A DNA stretch of 16,913 nucleotides from contig JAYRWD010000052.1 in the NCBI GenBank assembly GCA_041918255.1, forward strand, positions 1-16,913, given 5' to 3'. Below are positions 1 through 7,442 of this stretch, piece by piece (position 1 is the first letter of the stretch; every line of letters begins with the position of its first letter). Under the pieces are notes generated by a model that saw nothing but the letters and a program-made list of their open reading frames with translations, did not search any database and had not been told where the DNA came from. Both the position numbers and the translations under genes were made by a program. This DNA is from JAYRWD01 sp041918255. Lineage in GTDB: Bacteria > Patescibacteriota > Dojkabacteria > B142 > WJKM01.

Positions 1-824
1 CTTTGATTATTGTGTTGGTGGGCGTCAAAATAAACTCGATTCAGATACTGGGGTTTGGTGTCAATTTTGTAGATTGGGTAAAGGAATTTAGCTTTCTGGG
101 AACCTCATTGACTTTAGTATGGCCGGCTGATTTGGTTACTATTATTTGGTTTCTAGTGATAATCAATGCGATGAATTGGGTGGCCGGGATTGACGCGTTG
201 GAAGAGATGATCTCGATTGTAGCTGGATTTACGATTATGCTGCTGGCTGTGAAATTTGGAAGGCCTGATATTCTTGTAATTGCCTCAATTTTTACAACCG
301 CTACTGCTGGGTTTGCTGTATTCAATTTTCCTCCGGCTAAGATATTTGGGGGCACGATTTCGAATACGTTGCTTGGATTTATACTCGCGGCTCTAGCTAT
401 ATTAATCGACGGGAAGATGTCTTCGGCATTTTTGCTTTTGGCTCTTCCGTTGGTGGATTTTTTATGGGTGTTGATTTTTCGTATTATAGTTCACAGGGAG
501 TACAATCCGATTAAACTTATGTCTATTAATGGTCGACATCATTTCCATCACCGGTTGATGGACACGGGTTTAAGTTCGAGCCAGACGTTGTGGATCGAAC
601 TATCAATTTATAGCGTTTTTGCTGTGGCTGCCTATTATCTTGCTGGGTTTGATATTTTGGCGGTAGTTTTCCTTGGTGGCGCTAGTATTCTTTTGATTAT
701 TTTTTCTACGGTGAATCTGATGGCGGCTCGTAAAAGGAAGATGGAAGATATTTTGAAGTCTAAAGAAATTGAAGAAGCTCTACCAGAACCCCAGAAACCT
801 CCAGAAAGCGTATATGCTTATTAG
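1..824 (+). CDS. WecA/TagO-like polyprenyl-phosphate GlcNAc-1-P transferase, 5'-truncated by window edge
   Basis: Integral membrane enzyme of the glycosyltransferase 4 family (MraY/WecA/TagO), which moves a sugar-1-phosphate from a UDP-sugar to undecaprenyl phosphate and starts an envelope glycan. The frame is open from the first bases and the N-terminal membrane segments with the catalytic DD motif lie off the window. Visible are several hydrophobic segments, a loop MNWVAGIDALEE matching the family NxxDGxDGL motif, and a cytoplasmic GRHHFHHRLMDTGLS loop matching the (D)RxHxHHRL motif, followed by three more hydrophobic stretches and a charged tail. Two positions differ from the usual consensus: the first Asp of NxxDGxDGL is Ala, and the Asp before RxHxHH is Gly. 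The family assignment is good; the exact sugar substrate cannot be told. It ends in TAG and is not closely followed by another gene. Confidence 0.85.
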   Translation, partial: LIIVLVGVKINSIQILGFGVNFVDWVKEFSFLGTSLTLVWPADLVTIIWFLVIINAMNWVAGIDALEEMISIVAGFTIMLLAVKFGRPDILVIASIFTTATAGFAVFNFPPAKIFGGTISNTLLGFILAALAILIDGKMSSAFLLLALPLVDFLWVLIFRIIVHREYNPIKLMSINGRHHFHHRLMDTGLSSSQTLWIELSIYSVFAVAAYYLAGFDILAVVFLGGASILLIIFSTVNLMAARKRKMEDILKSKEIEEALPEPQKPPESVYAY

Positions 825-855
825 TTTAGTATTTGACATGAAAGATATCCTTTAG

Positions 856-885
856 TTGATATATAAGCTCGATATGTTCTATAAT
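856..885 (+). promoter_or_regulatory. Sigma70-type promoter for the 890-1060 leader
   Basis: A TTGATA -35 box (856-861) is separated by 18 bp from a perfect TATAAT -10 box (880-885). Transcription would begin near 892, just upstream of a 31-codon ORF (908-1003) and the intrinsic terminator at 1031-1053. Predicted from consensus only. Confidence 0.55.
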
Positions 886-907
886 TAAACTTGTGCTTTT
901 TTTAATA

Positions 908-1003
908 ATGTCTATCGTGCCAAAAAGTAATCACAATCTTTTCTTTCATACCAACATCTGGGTCATTTATCGCGACCTTGATCGTGTTGTGTATAGGAGG
1001 TAA
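908..1003 (+). CDS. Possible 31-aa leader peptide (uORF)
   Basis: An ATG-started frame of 31 codons lies between a predicted promoter and an intrinsic terminator. The peptide starts MSIVPKSNHNLFF and ends VVYRR, the last two codons being AGG AGG followed by TAA. The AGGAGG at 995-1000 is perfectly complementary to CCTCCT (1031-1036), the 5' arm of the terminator, so ribosome occupancy of the end of this ORF could decide between antiterminator and terminator. No Shine-Dalgarno precedes the ATG, but none is seen elsewhere in the window either. Chance is a real possibility for so short a frame; the geometry is the argument for it. Confidence 0.3.
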   Translation: MSIVPKSNHNLFFHTNIWVIYRDLDRVVYRR

Positions 1004-1030
1004 AGGTTATTTAGAAGTCAATAATTTCCG

Positions 1031-1053
1031 CCTCCTGAAAGGGAGGTTTTTTT
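1031..1053 (+). terminator. Intrinsic terminator / attenuator in front of the 163-aa gene
   Basis: The stem CCTCC/GGAGG (1031-1035 with 1042-1046) encloses a 6-nt loop TGAAAG and is followed by seven T (1047-1053). It sits only 9 nt before the ATG at 1063, so it either ends a small RNA of about 160 nt or attenuates the gene that follows. The competing partner AGGAGG at 995-1000 makes the attenuator reading attractive. Confidence 0.7.
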
Positions 1054-1062
1054 ATAATAATT

Positions 1063-1554
1063 ATGTTTGGAGAACCATTTTTTCCAAAAATTGGAATTGA
1101 ACCGTCTGAACGAGGCGAAATAAGCTTAGGGCGACGACCTGGAGCCCCAAATCCATTTGGTCCCCGGTTTGTTGGTGGGGGTGGGTTTCGTAGAGTTAGT
1201 CCCCTTCCAGAAGTTGACGTACCAGTTCAATTAACTGAGTATGGGATATATGAACTGGGATCAAATTCTGTTGTGACGGTTAAATGCCCGCCCCATTTCG
1301 TTGTGTTTATATCCGCACCTTACAAGGATGGGACTACAGAGAGTTGTTCAGTTGGTGTGTATGATGCGGGACCGGCTAGTAAACCTATTAAAGGAGTAAT
1401 TTTAAGGGCTGCGGTAGCTTTTATAGCTCAGCTCCCGAGTGGTACTCCATTTATGATGAAGTTGTGGGCTACTGCAAAACCTCTTGTGGTAGGGAAACTA
1501 AGTAATTTGTCCTATGATTTAAGAACAAAAGGAGATATAAGTAGATATGTATGA
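1063..1554 (+). CDS. Orphan 163-aa protein with Gly/Pro-rich N-terminus
   Basis: Not recognised. The first 45 or so residues are rich in Gly, Pro, Arg and Phe (GRRPGAPNPFGPRF, then GGGG) and look disordered. Residues about 50-160 look like a compact beta-rich domain (alternating short hydrophobic strands such as VPVQLTEYGIYEL, VVTVKCPPHFVVFISAP and VILRAAVAFIAQLP), with two Cys (VKCPP and ESCSVGV). No signal peptide or membrane segment is seen. The ATG at 1063 is the first in the frame after the terminator T-tract, and no Shine-Dalgarno is present. It stands alone: terminator upstream, repeat-rich DNA downstream. Its length and smooth composition support a real gene, but this is not certain. 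Confidence 0.55.
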   Translation: MFGEPFFPKIGIEPSERGEISLGRRPGAPNPFGPRFVGGGGFRRVSPLPEVDVPVQLTEYGIYELGSNSVVTVKCPPHFVVFISAPYKDGTTESCSVGVYDAGPASKPIKGVILRAAVAFIAQLPSGTPFMMKLWATAKPLVVGKLSNLSYDLRTKGDISRYV

Positions 1555-1998
1555 ATCGAAGTGGTAATAAATCTTTATTTATAAAGCAACGTTGTAATCC
1601 TACAATCGAAGTCACAATAAAACACATTGGCGAATGCCCCTATCGAAGTATTGATCTTGCTTGAAATGCAATCTGTTCGTGAAGTGGACTATTGGAAAGA
1701 AGAAAGAACAGGGATCGTCATTGAGAGGACTTCTAGTCCAAAAAATAGTGTGGGTGAATTTATCAGGGTTGCCTCTTTGTCTTTCCGGCTTGCCTGTCTA
1801 TCGACAGATAGATCCGGAATCTGCCTTAATGTAACTAAGTGGATTCGTTTATAGATTCACAATTGTTCTCGAATGCTATGGAATTTTTCATGCATGCCCA
1901 GCTATCCCTGCGTGTAAGTCTTTTCCGTCTGTCCGGAGTCAAGCTGTATTATTATTCGGGGTACTTGACAGACAGTATTGTAAATGAAAATAGATTTT
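1555..1998. other. Non-coding repeat- and palindrome-rich spacer
   Basis: No convincing gene. It starts with three copies of ATCGAAGT: AATCGAAGTnnnAATAAA at 1554-1571 and again at 1604-1621 (a 50-bp period), plus a shorter copy at 1642. A nested palindrome lies at 1784-1820 (TTCCGG/CCGGAA outer arms, CTGTC-TATC-GACAG inner hairpin), and an imperfect inverted repeat at 1927-1975 has arms containing TCTGTC...TCAAG and CTTGACAGACAG. Two short open frames cross the region but lack any family resemblance. It may be decayed DNA between convergent transcripts. Confidence 0.6.
1784..1820. repeat. Nested palindromic element
   Basis: The outer arms TTCCGG (1784-1789) and CCGGAA (1815-1820) enclose CTGTC TATC GACAG (1795-1808). 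The alternative pairing CTATC/GATAG (1799-1803 with 1808-1812) overlaps it. It resembles the short palindromes rich in CTGYC that recur at intergenic sites in this window (1927-1975, 7634-7654, 14707-14724). Confidence 0.5.
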
Positions 1999-4047
1999 CT
2001 AGTTGGCTGATCCTTTCGGAGTGCATTTTATGATCAAGACCCTTTCGGCAAAGTTGCCTCCGGCACGCATATTTTGACGCATGCCGAGTTGTTTCGTTAT
2101 TTCTCTCGAACCTAGCGGTTTGTTGTTGATTACGAACTGAAATTGATCTGGATTAATGCCGGCAAATGTCATGATCTCGGACAAAGAAAGTTTAGAATGT
2201 GAAAGGCAGTAAATGGTTCTTTTGTTTTCTCCCTCTACCTCAATTATAAGGGGGAAATGCTTTCCTTCTCTCATCAGTGTTCCGTCTCGCGTAAGGCTAT
2301 TTTCTTCATACATCGAAGATAGCAGAGACCAAACCTGCATAGTAGAAGGTTGAGTTCTGGGTTGAAATGGATTTATGAGTAATCTACTCGCTGGGGCACC
2401 TTCCGGGCTATAAACACCGCTATATTCTCGTCGCAGATAGTCTGCTGGTCTTTTGCCACCGCCACATGTTATTCCAATTTGATAGGGCATCCTATTTTGA
2501 CCGCTATTATGTATCCTACGAATTATTTTCTTAGGCATGAATGGTAGGTGACTCGAACCATATGAATAGGATCGAGAGCGAGAATAATTTGGCGATCTAA
2601 ACATGCTTGGCGTTTGACTGAATCTGATTGATATCTCGGGAACAGGTAGATTTGTTGCCTTCAGCCCCCATGATGATATTGGGAAACCCCATCCTATATC
2701 AACTCCTAGAGTATCAGAGATTGTTTTTACGAGCTCATCCATGCTGGTCTCATTGAGAGCCCGCACACCTTTTAGGGCTTCAAGTATAAGTTTATAGTTT
2801 TTAAAGAATTCAAGATAACCGCCTGTTCTTAATTGGTCCTGAAATTCTGGCAGAGATAGATCTGATCCAAAGGTAGATGCAGAAAGACAGCTATGGAGGG
2901 CAGTTGAAAGACTATCTGGATTACGATACGTCTCGAAGTTTATAAGTTTATTTCGAATTGCAATTACATGGGAAGCTAATACTTGCCTAGTTTCTTGATC
3001 AACCAGTTGGTGTAGCTTGCCTCTTATCACATCCAAGATATAATCTTCGTATATTTCCATCACGGCATCAATTATATGTGCAATTTGAGATTGTTCTAGT
3101 GTGCTTACTTGTTCTATAAGGGTGCTGGGTGGAGGATAACCAGGTGTCGGACGCGAAGGAGTATTGGGATTTAGTGCTAGCGATGCATACTGTATGATAT
3201 CTGAACGCATTTGTTCCCATCCTAATAGCTCCGCAAGGTTGGCAGCTATGCACATTCGAATGATTTTACCCGGATTTACATGCTCAATCGTCTGCGCATT
3301 GTTCCAAATATCCGTGATCTTAACTATCAAGATTCTCCATTCATCTTGACCTTGTGTTCCTAATTCGCAAGCTCGAAATAGACTTCTGGCTGAAGCATAT
3401 AGCTTATCGGTTGCCTTCTGTTTTTTAACGTCGCTCTCGTCCGCTGATGCTGGGAATGCCTCATTAATATATCTTTTCCCAGCCTTTATATATACACACC
3501 TTTCTAACATTTCTTCAGCCTCCCCATCCAATGGGGTATCTATTTCGGTCAATCCGGGTAGTAACCTTGCTATTAAACTTCCGGGTCTTTCAGATTTTAA
3601 CCCAGCAGTCATGGCGGGGTCGCTTATCGCGTTCAGATGATTCTCGATACGGGCATACCAGAATTCTGGTTTTTTCTGCCCATCAATCAAAACATCTTCA
3701 GCAACATCATGCAAAAGCATAAGAGAAACAGTAATATAGTCAAAATCATCATCAACTAGCCTCTGAGCGCACTCAAGCGGATGTAATATATATGGAATTT
3801 TTTTTCCTTCGTCTCCGTTTTGTTTTCGAAAACGGGCGTTTTCATTTGTGTTTTCTTGGTGGGCAACTGTTGCCAAGTCTAAACATGCATATATGATTCG
3901 CCTTTCCGGTTCGTTATATTTATAGACATCAGATTCAAACTTTAGGATACGTTCTTGCTGTGCCGGAGTAAAAAACTTCTCATTAACCATAATATCCGTA
4001 GCTATTCTGAAATTAGCTTGTTCTTGTGTCTCCATCTGTCCTGGCAT
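1999..4047 (-). CDS. RelA/SpoT-like HD-domain protein without visible synthetase domain (682 aa)
   Basis: Residues about 50-260 carry the HD phosphohydrolase signature of RelA/SpoT-homologue hydrolase domains: a helix with YACLDLATVAHQ, then PYILHPLECA (His89), LLHDVAED (His113, Asp114), LLPGLTEID in the place of the family GVTKL, and ILIVKITDIWNNAQT (Asp246). All four expected metal ligands are present. The ppGpp synthetase domain is not recognisable. After a long helical middle, residues about 480-500 form a Ser/Arg/Tyr-rich low-complexity linker, and residues about 595-675 look like a small beta-grasp-type domain (TGS- or ubiquitin-like by pattern, weak). By inference it may hydrolyse an alarmone or another nucleotide. 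The start is the first ATG in frame; a second Met follows at residue 5. It is divergent from the tryptophanyl-tRNA synthetase, sharing a 156-bp upstream region. Confidence 0.75.
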   Translation of the reverse strand: MPGQMETQEQANFRIATDIMVNEKFFTPAQQERILKFESDVYKYNEPERRIIYACLDLATVAHQENTNENARFRKQNGDEGKKIPYILHPLECAQRLVDDDFDYITVSLMLLHDVAEDVLIDGQKKPEFWYARIENHLNAISDPAMTAGLKSERPGSLIARLLPGLTEIDTPLDGEAEEMLERCVYIKAGKRYINEAFPASADESDVKKQKATDKLYASARSLFRACELGTQGQDEWRILIVKITDIWNNAQTIEHVNPGKIIRMCIAANLAELLGWEQMRSDIIQYASLALNPNTPSRPTPGYPPPSTLIEQVSTLEQSQIAHIIDAVMEIYEDYILDVIRGKLHQLVDQETRQVLASHVIAIRNKLINFETYRNPDSLSTALHSCLSASTFGSDLSLPEFQDQLRTGGYLEFFKNYKLILEALKGVRALNETSMDELVKTISDTLGVDIGWGFPISSWGLKATNLPVPEISIRFSQTPSMFRSPNYSRSRSYSYGSSHLPFMPKKIIRRIHNSGQNRMPYQIGITCGGGKRPADYLRREYSGVYSPEGAPASRLLINPFQPRTQPSTMQVWSLLSSMYEENSLTRDGTLMREGKHFPLIIEVEGENKRTIYCLSHSKLSLSEIMTFAGINPDQFQFVINNKPLGSREITKQLGMRQNMRAGGNFAERVLIIKCTPKGSAN

Positions 4048-4148
4048 AATCTGTCAATCATACTAATTATTTTGTGAATTATACTGCAAAACCTATGACA
4101 AATGCTGACATATTAGCTCAGAGACATATTAAATTCGCATGCTCTTCT

Positions 4149-4177
4149 TTTACGAGCGTACAATTTACCAGTATAAT
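4149..4177 (+). promoter_or_regulatory. Promoter of trpS-transketolase transcript
   Basis: TTTACG (-35, 4149-4154) and a perfect TATAAT (-10, 4172-4177) are separated by 17 bp, predicting transcription from about 4184 and a 5' leader of only about 20 nt before the ATG at 4204. On the other strand an ATTATA (TATAAT in reverse, 4078-4083) could serve the divergent HD gene, but no good -35 accompanies it. Confidence 0.55.
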
Positions 4178-4203
4178 AAACCATCTTTCAATTATTAATA
4201 ACC

Positions 4204-5553
4204 ATGACAACTTATCTCTCTGGCATTAATCCTAGTTCCTCTCGTGGATTGCACCTAGGCAATTACTTCGGTGCTGTAAAGCCCCATGTGGAGTTTCAGG
4301 CAGAAGGAAAATGTTTTTACTTTGTCGCGAATATACACTCGCTAAATACCATTTTTGATCCAAAAGAAGTCGAAGCAAATACAATGAATGTATTTGTCGA
4401 ATATTTCGCAATGGGTATAGATCCCGATAAAACCGTATTTTTTGTACAATCCGATATCCATTATATTCCCTGTCTACAAACAGTTTTCAACAATGTTGTA
4501 TCTGTCGCAGAGCTCAAAAGAATGCACGCCTACAAGGACAAACTGCAAAAAGATGTCAGCCCAGATGAGATAAGCATGGGTCTTTTTTGCTATCCGATGC
4601 TTATGGCAGCCGATATCCTAGCCTTCAAACCCGATTTCGTCCCTGTAGGAGAAGATCAAAGACAACACGTAGAAATCTGTAGAGATATCGCGAAAGCCTT
4701 CAATCATAGATATGGTAGAGTTTTGAAAATACCCGAGTTATACGTCAGAGAAGAAACGGCAAAGGTCATAGGTATAGATGGCGAGAGAAAAATGAGCAAG
4801 TCGCTGGGCAACGATATTTCCGTCTTTGCAGATGAGGAAACAGTCAAAAAACAGATAATGAAAATCACAACCGATCCGGCTCGTGTTCATCCCACCGATC
4901 CAGGCAATCCCGAGAAGAATGTCGCCTTCACCTACTTCGATTTAATGGATGCAGATAAGAAAGAACTCCAAACAATGAAGGAGATGTATAAAGAGGGTTC
5001 TATAAGCGATGTTGAAATTAAGGAAAAACTATTTGGGACCTTTATGGACTACTTCAAAGAACAACGAAAAAAGAAAAAAAAGTTAGAGGCAGATATGGAT
5101 TTTGTTCATGATTTGCGTGCCAAGGGAGCCAAAAGAGCAAATGAAACAGCCGAGAGCGTTTTTGAGGAAGTCAAAAAAGCAGTTGGATTGGGCACTTCGA
5201 AAGGTATTGTGGACGACAATGGTCGGAAAAAACAAATAAAATATGATGATTTCGCGAAATTAGATATTAGAATAGGAACTATAAACACAGCGGAAAAAGT
5301 AGTCGGAGCGGATAAATTATTACGATTAGAAATTAATTGCGGGACAGAAACGAGACAAATACTCGCAGGCATTGCTGAATTTGTAAAACCAGAAGATTTG
5401 ATCGGGAAACAAATACCAGTGTTATTCAATCTTGAGCCAAGGGTCATGAAAGGATTGGAAAGCCAGGGCATGATAATGGCGGTAGGCGAGGGATCAAATT
5501 TCGCCTTGCTTTACCCTAGTGTAAAGGTAGCAGACGGGAGCATTGTGAGATAA
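4204..5553 (+). CDS. trpS: Tryptophan--tRNA ligase with C-terminal tRNA-binding (Trbp111/EMAPII-type) domain
   Basis: Charges tRNA-Trp with tryptophan in the cytoplasm. Residues 1-332 are a class I TrpRS: SGINPSSSRGLHLGNYFGA holds the HIGH-type motif (HLGN), PMLMAADILAF and VPVGEDQRQHVE are typical TrpRS blocks, KMSKSLGN is the KMSKS loop, and the C-terminal helices end in ETAESVFEEVKKAVGL. Where an ordinary bacterial TrpRS of about 330 aa stops, a 14-residue linker leads to a 103-residue OB-fold domain (about 347-449: FAKLDIRIGTI, DKLLRLEIN, RQILAGIAE, VLFNLEPRVMKGLESQGMIMA) of the kind found at the C-terminus of MetRS and in Trbp111. The fusion probably strengthens tRNA binding. No Shine-Dalgarno precedes the ATG. 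A short hairpin (5563-5576) follows, then the transketolase genes 68 nt downstream. Confidence 0.93.
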   Translation: MTTYLSGINPSSSRGLHLGNYFGAVKPHVEFQAEGKCFYFVANIHSLNTIFDPKEVEANTMNVFVEYFAMGIDPDKTVFFVQSDIHYIPCLQTVFNNVVSVAELKRMHAYKDKLQKDVSPDEISMGLFCYPMLMAADILAFKPDFVPVGEDQRQHVEICRDIAKAFNHRYGRVLKIPELYVREETAKVIGIDGERKMSKSLGNDISVFADEETVKKQIMKITTDPARVHPTDPGNPEKNVAFTYFDLMDADKKELQTMKEMYKEGSISDVEIKEKLFGTFMDYFKEQRKKKKKLEADMDFVHDLRAKGAKRANETAESVFEEVKKAVGLGTSKGIVDDNGRKKQIKYDDFAKLDIRIGTINTAEKVVGADKLLRLEINCGTETRQILAGIAEFVKPEDLIGKQIPVLFNLEPRVMKGLESQGMIMAVGEGSNFALLYPSVKVADGSIVR

Positions 5554-5621
5554 ATCTTGTTGACTCGTCTTCGAGTATTTGTTAGTTTGTAATAATATGA
5601 TAATTTTCAATTTCATCAGAA

Positions 5622-6461
5622 GTGCAGAAAATAACAGATTTTAAACTACTTCGCAGGAAAGCGAATGAAATGAGAATTTCTGTCATCGAAATGCTAGATA
5701 AAGCAGGTTCCGGTCATGTAGGTGGCGCTCTTGGAATGGCAGATATATTCACCTACGTTTATTACAATTTCGCGAATATTGATCCTTCCAACCCTAAGTG
5801 GGAGGATAGGGACAGGATACTTCTCTCCAATGGGCATATTTGCCCGATACTTTATGCGATTCTTGCAGATTTGGGATATTTTGACAATGCTGAGTTAAAC
5901 AGATTGCGACAAGTTGACGGAATCTTACAGGGACATCCGGTATTGGGTTCTGCGCCAGGTATCGAAAATACAAGTGGAATGTTGGGACATGGTTTATCGC
6001 AAGCAGTTGGGCTTGCGTTAGCTTTGAAAATGGATAAGAAAAAGAGTAGGGTAATCTGCTTTACTTCGGATGGAGAACAGCAAGAGGGACAAACTTGGGA
6101 GGCTGCTATGGCTGCTAGCAAATTTAAATTAGATAATTTGTTCCTAATAATGAGTAACGATGGACTACAGATTGAAGGTAAGATTGACCGGATAATGCCA
6201 GAAGGTAGTTTGAAAGAAAAGTATGAGAGTTTTGGTTGGGACGCAATCGAAGTAAATGGGTATGATTTTGAGCAAATTTCAGCAGTTCTTGCGCTAGCGG
6301 ATAAGTTGGATCGTCCGACAGTTATTATCGCTCATACAGTGTTAGGTAAGGGTGTGAGTTTTATGGAAAACAATTTCAAATATCATGATTGGAAAGGCGA
6401 ACCAGGCGACACAGAAAAAGCCATAGCTGAACTTCGTGAGGTCATAGATAGAAATAATTAA
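5622..6461 (+). CDS. Transketolase, N-terminal (TPP-binding) subunit
   Basis: One half of a split transketolase, which transfers two-carbon ketol units between sugar phosphates in the non-oxidative pentose phosphate pathway. The 279 aa correspond to the pyrophosphate domain: DKAGSGHVGGALGMAD, DRDRILLSNGH, GHPVLGSAPGIENTSGMLGHGLSQAVGLALA and SDGEQQEGQTWEAAMAA. The ThDP/Mg motif is unusual: the family GDG is SDG (Asp150 kept), and the DxN..Q.DG stretch reads SNDGLQIEG, so the Asn ligand appears to be Asp180. The start is a GTG, since no nearby ATG keeps the conserved N-terminal helix complete. The partner subunit begins 6 nt after the stop; the two should be co-translated and form the active enzyme together. 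Confidence 0.9.
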   Translation: MQKITDFKLLRRKANEMRISVIEMLDKAGSGHVGGALGMADIFTYVYYNFANIDPSNPKWEDRDRILLSNGHICPILYAILADLGYFDNAELNRLRQVDGILQGHPVLGSAPGIENTSGMLGHGLSQAVGLALALKMDKKKSRVICFTSDGEQQEGQTWEAAMAASKFKLDNLFLIMSNDGLQIEGKIDRIMPEGSLKEKYESFGWDAIEVNGYDFEQISAVLALADKLDRPTVIIAHTVLGKGVSFMENNFKYHDWKGEPGDTEKAIAELREVIDRNN

Positions 6462-6467
6462 AAAATA

Positions 6468-7442
6468 TTGTTCAAAATAACTGATATGCTTTTACAAAAT
6501 TTTCAAAACGAAAAAGATTTGGAAATGAAATCAATACGCGAAGGATTCGGCGATGGCATTGTCCAAGCCGCAAGTGAAAATAAAGATGTAGTTGTATTGA
6601 ATGCTGATTTGCCGGGATCGCTAAAATTGGAAAAATTTATGCAAACTTATCCCAAACGATTCTTCCAAATTGGCGTAGCTGAGCAGAATATGGCCGGTAT
6701 TGGCACTGGTTTTGAATTGGGTGGAAAGATACCGTTCATTACTTCTTTCGCAGCGTTTAGCCCGGGATTAAATTTTAGTCAGATCAGACTTGCCTGCATA
6801 GGTCATCAGAATATCAAAATTGTGGGTTCACACTATGGATTAAATGCCGGGCAAGACGGACCAACGGCTCAAATGGAATCGGATATGGCAATGATGAAAG
6901 CTCTCCCGGGAATGATAATTGTGAATCCAGCAGACTATAATCAGGCAATTCAAGCAACATTGGCTGTAACAAAACACATAGGGCCAGCTTATCTTAGGGT
7001 AACAAGAGAAAAATTCCCAATCTTCATTAACCCAGAAGCGGAATTTGAAATTGGGAAGGCGCAGGTTTTTTTAGAAGGCAAAGACATCACAGTCATTGCA
7101 ACTGGTTCCATGGTTTATGAATCCCTGATGGCAGTTGAGATGCTAGTTCAAGAGGGGATAAGTGTTGAATTCATAAATTTGCATACAGTGAAGCCTATTG
7201 ATCGAGAGGCAATAGTTTGTTCTGCTCAGAAGACAGGAAAAGTAGTAACTATCGAAGAGCATAATGTAATAGGGGGTATGGGGGAGAGTGTAGCCTCCGT
7301 TCTAGCCCAGAATCTTCCAGTAAAGATGAAGATAATAGGGATAGAGGATAGGTTCGGAATCTCTGGGAAATTTAGGGATTTGTGGGAGAAGTTCGGATTG
7401 GATAGGGTGTCGCTTTCGGAAAAGATACGGACGCTGCTATAA
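6468..7442 (+). CDS. Transketolase, C-terminal (pyrimidine-binding) subunit
   Basis: Second half of the split transketolase. After about 20 N-terminal residues the core reads KSIREGFGDGIVQAA, FFQIGVAEQNMAGIGTGFELGG (Glu72 is the ThDP-activating glutamate), PFITSFAAF, GLNAGQDGPTAQMESDMAMMKALPGM and PAYLRVTREKFP, followed by a C-terminal domain with INLHTVKPIDREAIV and IEEHNVIGGMGESVA. The longest frame begins with TTG at 6468; ATG at 6486 or 6525 are alternatives, and 6525 (MKSIREGFG) matches the usual family start best. The 6-nt gap to the upstream subunit argues for one transcript. It is followed by a cluster of hairpin repeats rather than a classical terminator. Confidence 0.92.
   Translation: MFKITDMLLQNFQNEKDLEMKSIREGFGDGIVQAASENKDVVVLNADLPGSLKLEKFMQTYPKRFFQIGVAEQNMAGIGTGFELGGKIPFITSFAAFSPGLNFSQIRLACIGHQNIKIVGSHYGLNAGQDGPTAQMESDMAMMKALPGMIIVNPADYNQAIQATLAVTKHIGPAYLRVTREKFPIFINPEAEFEIGKAQVFLEGKDITVIATGSMVYESLMAVEMLVQEGISVEFINLHTVKPIDREAIVCSAQKTGKVVTIEEHNVIGGMGESVASVLAQNLPVKMKIIGIEDRFGISGKFRDLWEKFGLDRVSLSEKIRTLL

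Noticed and set aside
1627..2033. Two short plus-strand open frames (75 and 64 codons)
   Set aside because: Both cross palindromes and direct repeats, have no family resemblance or start signals, and the second overlaps the end of the HD-domain gene on the other strand.
5563..5576. Intrinsic terminator after trpS
   Set aside because: The hairpin ACTCG-TCTT-CGAGT is short and is not followed by a T-tract, so read-through into the transketolase genes is more likely.
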